A stretch of 64,000 nt of DNA from Candidatus Copromonas faecavium (nom. illeg.) (GCA_018712915.1 DVGC01000001.1:103264-167263); one strand, 5' to 3'; counted from the first letter of the stretch, positions 1-10,748 are shown. The notes: generated from the sequence alone by a model not told the origin. Numbers and translations: made by a program.

Positions 1-297
1 CGAATTATGCTCCATCACCGTGGAGATCACATGATCCCCCGGCCCCAGCAGGCCAAGAATCGCCGTGTTCAAAGCCTCCGTGGAGTTGCAGGAAAACGCT
101 GCCTGTTTGGGATTTCCCAGACCAAACAGAGACGAAAGCTGCTCCCTGGTTTCATAAATCATCCGCGATGCATCCAGTGCCTCCCCGTAGGCGCCCCGTC
201 CGGAATTTCCCATATGCCCCATGGCCTGCGCCACCGCTTCAATCACGCAGTCCGGTTTCTGCATGGTCGTCGCCGCATTATCCAGATAAATCCCCAT
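1..297 (-). CDS. Cysteine desulfurase family protein (class V aminotransferase), truncated by window edge
   Basis: Reverse strand from ATG at 297 reads MGIYLDNAATTMQKPDCVIEAVAQAMGHMGNSGRGAYGEALDASRMIYETREQLSSLFG, the typical NifS/IscS-like N-terminus. Confidence 0.85.
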   Translation of the reverse strand, partial: MGIYLDNAATTMQKPDCVIEAVAQAMGHMGNSGRGAYGEALDASRMIYETREQLSSLFGLGNPKQAAFSCNSTEALNTAILGLLGPGDHVISTVMEHNS

Positions 298-439
298 CAA
301 TCTCCATACCCTTTCTTCCCCAAACCAAACGCTCCGCTGCTGCCTCTCTATGCCGGGAGCCCGGAAATATCCCGGGCTCCAAAACACATTCTGTGGCATA
401 TTCGTGATTTCAGCCGCAAGCCGTCCAGTTCAGACTGTG

Positions 440-676
440 CTAATAAAACAATTCCGTCATTTCTTCATACAACAGGCTCTGCTTTTCTGCCAGTTCCTGC
501 AGCTCTTCCTTCTTTTCAGGAGCCGCACACCAGGCCAGGCCGCAGCCGGCAGACAGTTCTCTCGGGACAGGAATCATCCTTCCGTCCTTTCCCGTTTCCT
601 TGCATACCTTTTCAAAGGCAATGGCGTCTGCTGTCGTATGAAAGGTTACAATCAGTTTCCATTCTTTTTTTCTCAT
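440..676 (-). CDS. DUF3343 family small protein (putative Se/S carrier-like)
   Basis: 78 aa MRKKEWKLIVTFHTTADAIAFEKVCKETGKDGRMIPVPRELSAGCGLAWCA; matches my memory of DUF3343; selenium-gene context. Confidence 0.75.
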   Translation of the reverse strand: MRKKEWKLIVTFHTTADAIAFEKVCKETGKDGRMIPVPRELSAGCGLAWCAAPEKKEELQELAEKQSLLYEEMTELFY

Positions 677-695
677 ATCGTTCCTTTATTCCCGA

Positions 696-902
696 TTACC
701 CGATGATCAGCTCAAACTCATCGCCTTTTTCTGTAATGGAAACATTCTTTCCCTTACTTTTTGCAAACTTCTCCACATTGTCCCTTGTGTGGGGCTCGCT
801 GACCAGGACTTTGATCTGCTCATCTCCGTGATCCCTTATGGCCTCGTGAGTCAGCATCACCGGCTCCGGGCAGGACAGTCCTCTTGCATCTACTTCAAAC
901 AT
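696..902 (-). CDS. TusA/SirA-like sulfurtransferase (YedF-like)
   Basis: 68 aa MFEVDARGLSCPEPVMLTHEAI with the CPxP motif of the TusA family. Confidence 0.85.
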   Translation of the reverse strand: MFEVDARGLSCPEPVMLTHEAIRDHGDEQIKVLVSEPHTRDNVEKFAKSKGKNVSITEKGDEFELIIG

Positions 903-930
903 CGTTCATCCTTCTTTCTGTTTTGTCACA

Positions 931-2022
931 TCAGTTTTTTCTGTTTCTCGGAGAAAATCCAATGATAAACAGGATTACAATGGCAGCAATCAGAGCCACC
1001 TGTCCGTTGATTCCCGGACCTCCGGCCACAGCCGGAGTATCTGCCGTTGCTGCAGCAGCCGCTGCACCGGCAAGACCAAAGTTATGGCAGAAAGCGGCGC
1101 CTACCAAAAGTCCCAGGAAGGTTACCGCCGAATCAGAAGAACCCTGGCCAGCCAGAATCAGCTGACGCAGAGGACAGCCTCCGGCAAGAACAGCCGCAAA
1201 GCCAACGGCATACATTCCAAGAAAATTCCACAGATGCTGGGAATGGGCCACCGGCTGACCGTCAAAGGAAAGCTTAAATCCTCCCGTTGCCAGATTGTAA
1301 ACCAGCATCACCGCAAAGAAACCGCCGATAATGGAAATCAGGTCAAAATTCTGCATTAAAAGGACATCGCGGATGCTGCCTGCAAAACAGGCTCTGGTTC
1401 TCTGGGCAATGGCACCGAAAATCAGTCCTCCGCCAAGAGCCAGCAGTAACGGCGCATGCATGCTGCCCGGGCCGGACTCACTGACAGCAAATAAGGTCGT
1501 TGTTACACTTAAAATTAATAAAACAACCAGAACAGCGGGCAAAATATATCCCGACGTTTTCTCCGTCGGATAGGCCCGTCCCAGAGAAAATCCGTGCTTT
1601 AAAGCCAGCGTTCCCGTATAGACTCCGCCGAAAAAGCCGACAAAAGCAACATACGCATTCAGATCACCTGCCGACATCCGGATCACCATCCGCAGCGGAC
1701 AGCCTAGAAATACCAGGGAACCAATCATCATGATGACTCCAAGAAGGAACCGGATCATCGGTGAGGATCCGGCCGTGGACCGATATTCCTTTGTGAGCAG
1801 AGCAATCAGGAATGCTCCGCAGACAAAGCCTACTATTTCCGGACGCATGTACTGAACCGTACCGGTGGTGTGAAGTTTGACAGCCCCGGCCGTATCCCGG
1901 ATAAAGCAGGCGACGCAGATCGCCATATTCTTGGGATTTCCCGTATAGGCTAGCAGAGCGGCAATCAGACCCAGTACGGCCCCTGATGCCACCAGCGTTT
2001 TCTTGTTGGCAGCTAAATTCAT
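931..2022 (-). CDS. yedE: YedE/YeeE-type membrane protein, probable selenium/sulfur transport
   Basis: 363 aa multi-TM protein with repeated GCPLR motifs, next to the TusA-like gene. Confidence 0.8.
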   Translation of the reverse strand: MNLAANKKTLVASGAVLGLIAALLAYTGNPKNMAICVACFIRDTAGAVKLHTTGTVQYMRPEIVGFVCGAFLIALLTKEYRSTAGSSPMIRFLLGVIMMIGSLVFLGCPLRMVIRMSAGDLNAYVAFVGFFGGVYTGTLALKHGFSLGRAYPTEKTSGYILPAVLVVLLILSVTTTLFAVSESGPGSMHAPLLLALGGGLIFGAIAQRTRACFAGSIRDVLLMQNFDLISIIGGFFAVMLVYNLATGGFKLSFDGQPVAHSQHLWNFLGMYAVGFAAVLAGGCPLRQLILAGQGSSDSAVTFLGLLVGAAFCHNFGLAGAAAAAATADTPAVAGGPGINGQVALIAAIVILFIIGFSPRNRKN

Positions 2023-2310
2023 AAGTTACCCCTTCCCCTCAAGTTTAAAGTTTTGCTTAAAGCTTTTACATGTCCTTAACAGAATTATATTACCAGAAAA
2101 TCCCGGAAGCGTCTAATTCAAAAAAACATCCGATTCTTTCCAGCCATCATTTTTTTTTATACCGCGCCATCAAAATCCTGCAGGTGCCGCGTCGGTACTG
2201 CCGGCGCCTCACGCAGCCAGAGCCCTGCTCTGATCCGGCGAAAACAGTGCGATACATTCCCTTTTCCTTCCGGTCCGGAAAGCCGGCGGTCTTACGGCCG
2301 CCACACAGGC

Positions 2311-3243
2311 TCACCCGGCCGGCTCTCCTTCTGCCGGCTCATGGAGCCGTTTTCTGTCCCGCACCAGGCGCAGAAATGCCTCGGCCGCAGGTGACAGGCT
2401 GACGTTTTTATTAAAGACCAGATAAAAAGTCCGCTCTTTTTTCAGTCCTCTGATTTTGAAATACCGGATCTTTCCTCCGAAATTGCCGCAGCGGACCACG
2501 GACTCGGATACGATGGAAACTCCCAGTCCCCGGCTGACCACCTGTTCAATGGCCGCCATGTTGCTCATTCTGGCAATCACATCCACATTTTTAAACACCG
2601 GCACTCCATCCACCAGTGCCTTTTCCATTTCCGCCTTGGTACCGGATCCGTCCTCCCGCATCACGAAAGGCTTGTGAATGAACCGCTCCACCGGAATTTC
2701 CGCCCCGTCCGGCAAATCATCAAATTCCTTCTCATTGGGCGTAATCAGAACCATTCCGTCATGGAACACCGCCTCATAACACAGGCCGGAGTTTCCCCGG
2801 TAACCGGTAAATCCCAGTTCTCCCCTCTGGTTCATCAGATTCTCATTGACCATCCGGCTGTCCGACTGCTCCACGTAGAATCTTACCTTCGGATACATCT
2901 GATGAAATTCCTCCATCAGAGCCGGCAGATAATGCTGTCCCGGAATCGTAGAAGTCTGAATCTCCAGAATTCCTTCCGTAGACTCCCCGTCTCCCTGAAC
3001 AGAGAGAATGGCCCGTTCCCTGGTATTTAAAAGCTCCAGGGCATAGGAATAAAACTCCCGTCCTCTGGCCGTCAGTACAATCTCCCGTCCAGTCCGGTTT
3101 AGCAGCTTCACCCCCAGCTCATTCTCCAGATTCCCCACATGGGTGCTCAGGGTAGGCTGAGTCAGAAACATGGCATCGGCTGCCCGGGAAAAGCTTTTGT
3201 ATTTTACGGCATTGACAAATGCCTCCAGCTGTCTGAATTCCAT
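2311..3243 (-). CDS. LysR family regulator, likely selenium-metabolism-associated
   Basis: MEFRQLEAFVNAVKYKSFSRAADAMFLTQPTLSTHVGNLENELGVKLLNRTGREIVLT wHTH; directly follows selB. Confidence 0.85.
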   Translation of the reverse strand: MEFRQLEAFVNAVKYKSFSRAADAMFLTQPTLSTHVGNLENELGVKLLNRTGREIVLTARGREFYSYALELLNTRERAILSVQGDGESTEGILEIQTSTIPGQHYLPALMEEFHQMYPKVRFYVEQSDSRMVNENLMNQRGELGFTGYRGNSGLCYEAVFHDGMVLITPNEKEFDDLPDGAEIPVERFIHKPFVMREDGSGTKAEMEKALVDGVPVFKNVDVIARMSNMAAIEQVVSRGLGVSIVSESVVRCGNFGGKIRYFKIRGLKKERTFYLVFNKNVSLSPAAEAFLRLVRDRKRLHEPAEGEPAG

Positions 3244-3245
3244 AT

Positions 3246-5162
3246 CTACACCTGCTTTAACAATACGCGGACATCGCCGTCCAGTCTGGTAATCTTCTGC
3301 TGATCCAGATAATCCAGAATCAGAAGCACATATTTTCTGGAGGTGCCAAGAAGATCCCGGTATTCCGCCAAAGACAGAGTCTTATGGGATACAAAATGAT
3401 TCCGCAAAAGCTCCATGGCTTTCTCATAATGAGTTCTGTGCAGGTAGGCTCCGGGATTCAGTTTTACCAGAGTCCCTTCTTTAAACAGATCATTTAGCAC
3501 CTGTTTGGCCTGCTTCTTATCCTTGAACGGAGCCAGCACGTCATCGGTGGACGGAGCCTCCACGCCGGCCTTCAGATAAGCCTTTAAGATTTCCTCCCGC
3601 ATATCAGAATGAGCATCGGAATACTGAGCCGAGAATCCGGCCAGAGCCACCGTACTGCCGGAAGCAGTGATGGTTCCCCGTTTCAGCAGCTCATTTAAAA
3701 GCACATCCCCTTTTTTTGCATCTCCAATATAAAAGCTTTCCAGGAGACGGCTCTTAACCTCCTCCTTTTCCATTCCCGATGCAATGGGATTCTCTTTATG
3801 GAAGGCCGTTAAAATTTCCGTCGTTTTCTCCGTTACCCGCTCCCAGAATTTCTTATGGAAGAAACTGCCGTCATTTAAAGAAAGAGCCTTTTTCTGCTTC
3901 TTTAATGTTTCCAGAAGCTCTCCCGTTTCCTTATCCGTCCAGTTCATTTTGGACGCCAGGTGGTGAACCGTCGGGAAATGGATGCTTTCTTCATTAAGCA
4001 CCAGCTCCAGTACCTCCGAGTCCGTACCGCTCTCCCGGATTTTTAAACTTTCAATCAGTTCCTCCTGATGACGCTTGTGTTTTCCCGGGCTGGCATCCAG
4101 AATCACGCCGCCGCCAAAGGTTTCCACCGGCGAATAGAACCGGATAATAAACCGGTCGGTCCGTCTGATCGCAATCGGAGTATCAAACCGGAACTGAACG
4201 TAGGCGCTTTCTCCTGCCTCAATGGAATCCCGATCAAGAAGCACCGCCTTCGCAATGGTCTGAGCCGAACCATAATTGAAATGGATCCGGTCGCCGTTTC
4301 TTAACTGTCTGCCGGTGGTGGAAAATAACGTCACCTTGGCATCCAGAAAAATACTGTTGGTCAGCGTACCGGGAGCCGCAAGGACCTCGCCCCGCTCCAG
4401 ATCTTCTTTTTTTACGTTGGCCAGATTGATGGCCGTACGCTGTCCCGCGTAAGCAGCCTCTTCCTTCTGTCCATGGCTTTGAATCCCACGGATTTTCAGA
4501 ATCCGCTCTTCCGGATAAACCATCACCTCACTGCCCACTGAGCAGCTTCCCTCCAGGAGTGTACCGGTCACCACGGTCCCGAATCCCTCCATGGTAAATA
4601 CCCGGTCAATGGGGAGACGGAACAGCTCCGGTTCGCTGCGGCGCATACCGACGCCGCGGACTTTATCGAGGATCATCTGCTTCAGTGTATCGATATTCTG
4701 GCCCGTGAATGCGGACACCCGGATCCGGTCTGCATGCTCTAAAAAGCTTCCTTTCACCAGCTCGGAAACATCCTCTTCCACCAGATCTGCCCAGTCATCA
4801 TCCACCAGATCCGCCTTGGTAAATACAATGATTCCCTGTCGGATATGAAGCATCTTTAAAATCTCAAAATGCTCTACAGTCTGGGGCATCACCCCTTCAT
4901 CCAGGGCAATCACAAGAAGAACCAGATCGATTCCGCCGATTCCGGCCAGCATATTTTTCACAAATTTTTCATGTCCGGGAACATCAATGATTCCGATATG
5001 AAGTCCTTCGTCATTGGGAAGATTGGCAAATCCCAGCTCGATGGTAATGCCTCTTTTCTGCTCCTCCTTCAGCCGGTCTGTATCGATGCCGGTCAGAGCC
5101 TTAATCAGGCAGGTTTTTCCGTGGTCCACATGGCCGGAAGTTCCGACAATTACATTCTGCAT
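3246..5162 (-). CDS. selB: Selenocysteine-specific elongation factor SelB
   Basis: [46 protein letters not shown]: SelB-type GTPase. Start taken at internal Met within ORF 3246..5243. Confidence 0.95.
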   Translation of the reverse strand: MQNVIVGTSGHVDHGKTCLIKALTGIDTDRLKEEQKRGITIELGFANLPNDEGLHIGIIDVPGHEKFVKNMLAGIGGIDLVLLVIALDEGVMPQTVEHFEILKMLHIRQGIIVFTKADLVDDDWADLVEEDVSELVKGSFLEHADRIRVSAFTGQNIDTLKQMILDKVRGVGMRRSEPELFRLPIDRVFTMEGFGTVVTGTLLEGSCSVGSEVMVYPEERILKIRGIQSHGQKEEAAYAGQRTAINLANVKKEDLERGEVLAAPGTLTNSIFLDAKVTLFSTTGRQLRNGDRIHFNYGSAQTIAKAVLLDRDSIEAGESAYVQFRFDTPIAIRRTDRFIIRFYSPVETFGGGVILDASPGKHKRHQEELIESLKIRESGTDSEVLELVLNEESIHFPTVHHLASKMNWTDKETGELLETLKKQKKALSLNDGSFFHKKFWERVTEKTTEILTAFHKENPIASGMEKEEVKSRLLESFYIGDAKKGDVLLNELLKRGTITASGSTVALAGFSAQYSDAHSDMREEILKAYLKAGVEAPSTDDVLAPFKDKKQAKQVLNDLFKEGTLVKLNPGAYLHRTHYEKAMELLRNHFVSHKTLSLAEYRDLLGTSRKYVLLILDYLDQQKITRLDGDVRVLLKQV

Positions 5163-5169
5163 GAAGCGG

Positions 5170-6585
5170 TCACTCTCCCTTCTTCTCTGCGTGGGAAGCC
5201 GCCAGCGCCAGGGCCTGGGCCACACAGGTAAATTCATTCTCATCTATGGTGCGGATGGATAACAGCACCTGATCATGGGCAACTCTGGCAATGACCGGTA
5301 CCTCGGCCCTGCGCAGAAGCCGCTCCAGCTTTTCCGCCGTCACACCAGACAGAACCACTGATACCGCTTTTCCCTTTAATCTTATGGTCGGAGCCGAACC
5401 GCCGCCCACCTGATCATAGCAGTCCTCCAGGGAAACCTGGGCCTGGGGAACCATGGAATGCAGAAGCTCCGCCAGCTTTCCTGCCTTTTCTGAAAGCTCC
5501 TCTCTGCTCTCCGTAATCATCCGCAGAACCGGAATGTTCCGTCTGGCATCCTCCATGTCCAGATACTCAAAAAAAGTAGCTTCCATGGCCGCGATGGTCA
5601 TTTTGTCCACCCGGAAAGCTCTGGCCAGAGGATGTTTCTTCATTTTATCAATATATTCTTTCTTTCCGATCAGAATGCCGCCCTGAGGACCTCCAAGAAG
5701 CTTATCACCGCTGAACAAGACCACATCGGCTCCATCCTTTAAGGCGTCAAGAACCGTCGGTTCATCTACGCCATACCGGGACAGATCGGCCATCAGTCCG
5801 CTTCCCATGTCATAAATCACCGGCAGGGACAGCTTCTTTCCCAGGGCAGCCATCTCTTTCAGGGTTACTTCCTGAGTAAATCCCACAATCCGGTAATTGC
5901 TGGTATGAACCTTCATCAGAGCGCCTGTCGTCTCCGGATTCCATGCCTGCTCATAGTCCGAGGGTTTCGTCTTATTGGTGGTTCCCACCTCTTTTAAGTG
6001 GGCGCCGCTCTGCTCCATAATCTCCGGAATCCGGAAGGAACCGCCGATTTCCACCAGCTCCCCGCGGGAAACGATCACTTCCTTCCCATAGGCCATGGCC
6101 GAAAGACAGAGCATGGTAGCCGCCGCGTTGTTGTTGACCACCATGGCTGCCTCTGCTCCCGTAATCTGACGGATAATCTGTTCCACATGGTCATGGCGGG
6201 AGCCTCTGGTTCCCTTTTTCACGTCATACTCCAGATTGGAGTAGGAATCCGCCACCGAAAGAACGCTCTCCACTGCTCCCTTACAGAGTCTTGCCCGGCC
6301 CAGATTGGTATGAAGCACCACGCCGGTGGCATTTACCAGCCTTTTTAAATTTTTCTTTTTCTTTCCCGTAACCCTCCGGCAGATTTCCTCGACAATCTCC
6401 TCCCGATCCGGTACTTCCTCCATGTGTTCTGTGAGAACCTCTTTCCGGATTCCCTCAATCACTTCTCTGGCCGCGTCCACCACAACGGCTCTGGGCGTTG
6501 TCTCCATAAAAAAAATAAGCTGCTCATCCATCAGCAACTCATCAATTTTCGGTATTTCCCGCAGAATATTCTGTTTATTATCCAT
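5170..6585 (-). CDS. selA: L-seryl-tRNA(Sec) selenium transferase SelA
   Basis: NATGVVLHTNLGRA and SGDKLLGGPQGGILIGKK motifs; lies between selC and selB. Confidence 0.95.
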   Translation of the reverse strand: MDNKQNILREIPKIDELLMDEQLIFFMETTPRAVVVDAAREVIEGIRKEVLTEHMEEVPDREEIVEEICRRVTGKKKKNLKRLVNATGVVLHTNLGRARLCKGAVESVLSVADSYSNLEYDVKKGTRGSRHDHVEQIIRQITGAEAAMVVNNNAAATMLCLSAMAYGKEVIVSRGELVEIGGSFRIPEIMEQSGAHLKEVGTTNKTKPSDYEQAWNPETTGALMKVHTSNYRIVGFTQEVTLKEMAALGKKLSLPVIYDMGSGLMADLSRYGVDEPTVLDALKDGADVVLFSGDKLLGGPQGGILIGKKEYIDKMKKHPLARAFRVDKMTIAAMEATFFEYLDMEDARRNIPVLRMITESREELSEKAGKLAELLHSMVPQAQVSLEDCYDQVGGGSAPTIRLKGKAVSVVLSGVTAEKLERLLRRAEVPVIARVAHDQVLLSIRTIDENEFTCVAQALALAASHAEKKGE

Positions 6586-6705
6586 ATCTGATTTTCCCCT
6601 CTCCTGATAGTAACGACGCAAGCCAAATCGCTTGCCCCGTTATACGGAGCCTGCCAAAGCGGAAGGAACTTCCCGTCCGCCCGGCTCGCTGCCCGCAAAA
6701 TAAAA

Positions 6706-6799
6706 CGGAGGAGGTGGGAATCGAACCCACCCGGGAAGCTCTTAACTCCCCACAACGGTTTTGAAGACCGCGAGGCACACCAGCAACCTATCTGCCTCC
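6706..6799 (-). tRNA. selC: tRNA-Sec (anticodon TCA)
   Basis: Minus strand GGAGGCAGATAGGTTGCTGGTGTGCCTCGCGGTCTTCAAAACCGTTGTGGGGAGTTAAGAGCTTCCCGGGTGGGTTCGATTCCCACCTCCTCCG: CTTCAAA anticodon loop, long variable arm, TTCGATT T-loop, no encoded CCA. Confidence 0.93.
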
Positions 6800-7020
6800 A
6801 TATTCACAGAACGCTTTGCAATTTTACCATGGAAATCCATCCATGTCAACGAAAACTCGACAAAAATCGTGAACCTGAAAACTATGAGTCAGGCATTCAC
6901 GGACGATCGCTGCAATCCATCCGCCGGCCTGCCATAAAATCCATGGACAAACCGGCGGATCTTTCCTTTGCAGCCGGGAAGCGGTTAGCCGCTTCCCATT
7001 TAAAATCCGGATCTTAAGAA

Positions 7021-8139
7021 TTAGCCTACATAGCCCGCATTCTTTAAGATCTCATAAGCTCTGTCATGCTTATCCTCTGCCATCAGGACAATCGGACCGG
7101 TACAGCCCATACCGCTCTCGGCATAAATGCCTTCCTTCCAGAGCGCATGAACCGCATCCTCCAGATCCATAACCTCGATGCCAGGAATCTGCGCCGTGCA
7201 GATCTCCTTGGGCGGAGCCGTAACGGCTTCGCCGGCAGATGTATCCTTCTTTCCAGCGGCAGCAATCTCTTCCAGAATTGCTTCCAGACCTGCCTTCTTT
7301 GCAGCAGCAAACTCTGCAGCCGCAATCTTCTTCCAGTTATGATTTACCAGGTTGGTGGCAAATTCCATGGCACCCGCGATTACAGGAGCGCCGGAAGCTC
7401 TGGAAACGATCATGATCAGTCTCTCATAGCCGTCGCCGATACCCGGACCATAGCCGAAGCCCAGAGATTCGTAGTTTCCTCCGGTCGTATAGGCGGAGAA
7501 AATCTTCATCATCAGGTTTCCGGTTAAGGAATCCATAACCATGATGTCCGGAGTACCCATTAAAAGGTCATTTCCGCGCATCACGATCCCGCCGTCAGCT
7601 CTTGCAGACTCGGCAAAGCAGATATCATATCCCTGCTCTTTCAGCTTTAAGAGCGCCTTCTCAGTCTGTCTGGCACCGTCGATGTTGGCGATACCAACTG
7701 TGGGATGCTCCACGCCGTCAGCCTTTGCTGCAATGATTCCATAGATGGCATTCTTTACCATTCCGCAGACCCGATCCGTGTCGGAGGTGCCTGTGGTGGT
7801 GGCAATGTACATGGGCTTTCCGATACCGGGGGTAATCACCTTTCCAACGGTGGAAACACCGATGGGGAAGGGATAATGCATGGTTACGGCAGCATCAATC
7901 TCGCCGGAATCCAGCATAACCTCCATCTGTTTGTGAATATCCTCTCCCTGAATCAGAACGGCCTTCAGGCCCTTGGCCTCTGCCAGTTCCATTGCCCGTG
8001 CAATATTATCCTCGCCATGCTCGCTGCCTTCGCTGGCAAAGCCGATGACCGGCTTCTTTCCGTACTGCCCTGTCTCCAGCGCATCTGCCACTTCCAGGAA
8101 GGTTTCCGCAATAAGCGATTTAATCTTCATATCTGACAT
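7021..8139 (-). CDS. grdD: Glycine/sarcosine/betaine reductase complex component C subunit alpha
   Basis: MSDMKIKSLIAETFLEVADALETGQYGKKPVIGFASEGSEHG; last gene of the grd operon. AGGACAGGGG Shine-Dalgarno upstream of the chosen start. Confidence 0.9.
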   Translation of the reverse strand: MSDMKIKSLIAETFLEVADALETGQYGKKPVIGFASEGSEHGEDNIARAMELAEAKGLKAVLIQGEDIHKQMEVMLDSGEIDAAVTMHYPFPIGVSTVGKVITPGIGKPMYIATTTGTSDTDRVCGMVKNAIYGIIAAKADGVEHPTVGIANIDGARQTEKALLKLKEQGYDICFAESARADGGIVMRGNDLLMGTPDIMVMDSLTGNLMMKIFSAYTTGGNYESLGFGYGPGIGDGYERLIMIVSRASGAPVIAGAMEFATNLVNHNWKKIAAAEFAAAKKAGLEAILEEIAAAGKKDTSAGEAVTAPPKEICTAQIPGIEVMDLEDAVHALWKEGIYAESGMGCTGPIVLMAEDKHDRAYEILKNAGYVG

Positions 8140-8167
8140 AAAACCCCTGTCCTTTCTTTCGGCAGAA

Positions 8168-9718
8168 TTATTCTTCACCAAGAAGACCTTTTGCAAACTC
8201 TCTCATGGCCTGTCCGATCATGGTCTTTACTGCAGCTTCGTCAATGCCGGCAGTCTCATTCTTGGAGGAGCCGTCGTTGGCCTGAACCACGAAGGAAACA
8301 CCATCAAACAGGTTTGTCATTCTTCCAAGGAACAGGCTGCCCTTACCGATGATCATGGCACGCTTGGTTTCACCTGCCAGCATCTCATCGCGAAGCGGTC
8401 CCATATAGGGAACACCGGACGGGATATGTCCCTGAGTCGGAGCCCAGCCGGTCATGCCGTGTTCTTTTACGAAATTTGCGATATCCGTGCGGGCAATCTC
8501 GCCTCTCTTTACGCCAAGAGCTGCGATCATCTTATAGTTGGCCTCCGGAACGTCTCCTGCACCGGCCGGTTTGGTGATATCCGGGTTCTGCATTTCCGGA
8601 GAATATTTATCAATATCAAGAATCTTCAGTCCGGCAGCATCCAGCGGATTGGTTACCAGCGCTGTGATTACATTCTGAGGCGCAGAGCCGGTACCGATGG
8701 TGTGACGGCCGATGATATCCGTGCGAATCTGGGGGCTTACGCCGTCGTCTTCGCTGATTAATACGGAAAATCCTGCAATGGCATCCTCAAGAATCGGAAG
8801 GCCTTTCTTTACATGATCCTTACCGTTCATTCCAAGCTTTGCGGTGCAGCCTCCAGCGGTTACAACCACGTGCTTGAAGGTTCCTGCCTTTACCAGAGCA
8901 GCCGCATGCAGTACAGCATGAGCCGGGCCGGCGCAGAATCCACGAACGTCAGAACCTGTTGCATTGGTAAATCCAGCGATCTCGGCAGCAGCTTTTGCAA
9001 AGTTTCCGCCGCCTCTCTGGTTCATATCACCGCAGGCTTCCTCACAGCAGTCAATGACATACTCAATCTCCTCCGGATTGATGCTGTTCTTCTTAACCAG
9101 CTCAATCAGGGAAATAACGTTGGATGCCTTGGTAACGATATTCTCAAGCATTACGTGTGCGGAAAGGTTCACATCCACGTCATGGGCTCTCTTAACGACG
9201 CCCACCAGCTTGCCGTTGTTGTAGAGGCCTTCGGAATGCTCGTTGTTTACAAGAGCATCCAGCTCCTCTGCAGTGCTTTCATTTTTATCGAGAGCTGCCA
9301 GCTGCGCCTCGGTGAAGAGGTTCTGAGCAGCCAATTTTTCCTTTACCTGAGCGGCAAATTCCTTCTCAAGATGCACCAGATCGAATACGTCGCAGATCTT
9401 CATTACGCCGTAAAACTCATCCTGCGGCATAATCTGGCCAAATTTGCCGTCGCGGGAAGCATTCTCCCACTTTTTATCATAAAACGGAAACTCTGTGGCA
9501 GCCAAATCTGCCGGCTTGGCGTTTCCAATATATACCTGATTCGGGATATAAGATACCGCATCCTCAAAACTTCTCAAATGTGACGGAAGCTCCTTCAGAT
9601 ATTCGGAGTCCGGATTTACAACCATTTCTGTCGTCTGTGTTGTACCGTTATGGAGTACCATATCCGGTGTAATAGCCAGTGTATAGCTGGCTCCTTTAAT
9701 TACAGGATACCCGTTCAT
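8168..9718 (-). CDS. grdC: Glycine/sarcosine/betaine reductase complex component C subunit beta
   Basis: 516 aa, MNGYPVIKGASYTLAITPDMVLHNGTTQTTE; GrdC-type sequence and context. Confidence 0.92.
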   Translation of the reverse strand: MNGYPVIKGASYTLAITPDMVLHNGTTQTTEMVVNPDSEYLKELPSHLRSFEDAVSYIPNQVYIGNAKPADLAATEFPFYDKKWENASRDGKFGQIMPQDEFYGVMKICDVFDLVHLEKEFAAQVKEKLAAQNLFTEAQLAALDKNESTAEELDALVNNEHSEGLYNNGKLVGVVKRAHDVDVNLSAHVMLENIVTKASNVISLIELVKKNSINPEEIEYVIDCCEEACGDMNQRGGGNFAKAAAEIAGFTNATGSDVRGFCAGPAHAVLHAAALVKAGTFKHVVVTAGGCTAKLGMNGKDHVKKGLPILEDAIAGFSVLISEDDGVSPQIRTDIIGRHTIGTGSAPQNVITALVTNPLDAAGLKILDIDKYSPEMQNPDITKPAGAGDVPEANYKMIAALGVKRGEIARTDIANFVKEHGMTGWAPTQGHIPSGVPYMGPLRDEMLAGETKRAMIIGKGSLFLGRMTNLFDGVSFVVQANDGSSKNETAGIDEAAVKTMIGQAMREFAKGLLGEE

Positions 9719-9818
9719 TAACCCACCTCATAATACGTAGTTGTCAGGCAAAGCCCAACAAGAGAATATGTGTTATTTTGAAAATAGGGGACGTAAAAAA
9801 ACGCCCCCTATATTCTTG

Positions 9819-10292
9819 TTACAGGTATTTACAATATTCATCCCTGATGGACTGCATTTCATTGTGGATATCATCCACGTCCATAACCATTTCCATCATG
9901 CTGATCTGTTCATCGTAAACACCGGGATCTACTTCAGCTTTGATTTCGTCCTCACAAATGTGATATACAGTCAGTCCCAACTGGACTCCTGCTAATGGGC
10001 CTGCGAAAGTCGGGTCGCCCGCAGTTACGGTCTCGGCTGCCAGTCCGGCTGCCTCACCCTCTGCAGCACCGAGAATTACAACAACATTCTCTGGTCCGTA
10101 CTGCTCTGCGAACTCTTTTACTCTCTTCTGATTTTCCAGGTCCATAGCACCTGCGGCCGTTCAAACGAAGCATTCAGTAGAAGAAAATACTACATCTGCT
10201 CCGGCTGTCTTAACGCAGGCTTCGATGGACGGACCAGGAATTCCGTCACGGTCGCCGATAATAACGACCTTCTTGCCATTCAGAATAGCCAT
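9819..10292 (-). CDS. grdA: Glycine reductase selenoprotein A (in-frame TGA at 10161-10163 = Sec, codon 44)
   Basis: [87 protein letters not shown]; continuous frame through the TGA. Confidence 0.95.
10137..10153 (-). promoter_or_regulatory. Putative bacterial SECIS hairpin of grdA
   Basis: After TGA-ACGGCCG, minus strand CAGGT-GCTATGG-ACCTG forms a 5-bp stem. Confidence 0.6.
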
Positions 10293-10424
10293 AGCATCGT
10301 TCCTCCTTCATTTATTTTCCCTGGAATCACCGGCCGCCGTCCTGCGGCAGCTTTTGTCTGTGATTGCCTGATCTATTTTGCGAAGCACTCCGGAACCTTC
10401 GTTCCGGAAGCAGAATCGCCGAAT

Positions 10425-10748
10425 TTACTGGGGCAGATGTGCCTTGATCATTGCCTCGATGTTCTCCACCGTTGCATCATCCTTTACGCACTCTGCGATC
10501 TTCTCGCCGCCCTTATAAAGAGCGATTACCGGAAGGCCAAGAATTTTCTGGCCGATTGCCAGACGGCGGGCCTTTGTGGTATTTAACGCCGTAAATTTAA
10601 TGTCCTTGCCATAGGTATCTTCCATGGCATGTACATGGGGCATCAGAGCCTGGCACGGTACGCAGCCGTCTCCGTAGAAATCTACAAGAACGGTTCCTTC
10701 TGCCTTTAATACTTCATCCTCAAATGTTTCCTTCGTTAATTCAATCAT
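10425..10748 (-). CDS. trxA: Thioredoxin with GCVPC active site (grd-associated)
   Basis: DFYGDGCVPCQALMPHV in place of WCGPC; thioredoxin fold sequence; within grd operon. Confidence 0.9.
   Translation of the reverse strand: MIELTKETFEDEVLKAEGTVLVDFYGDGCVPCQALMPHVHAMEDTYGKDIKFTALNTTKARRLAIGQKILGLPVIALYKGGEKIAECVKDDATVENIEAMIKAHLPQ

Noticed and set aside
7-831. 274-aa plus-strand ORF at the left edge
   Set aside because: Antisense to the cysteine desulfurase, DUF3343 and TusA-like genes; no recognisable domain and low-complexity composition.
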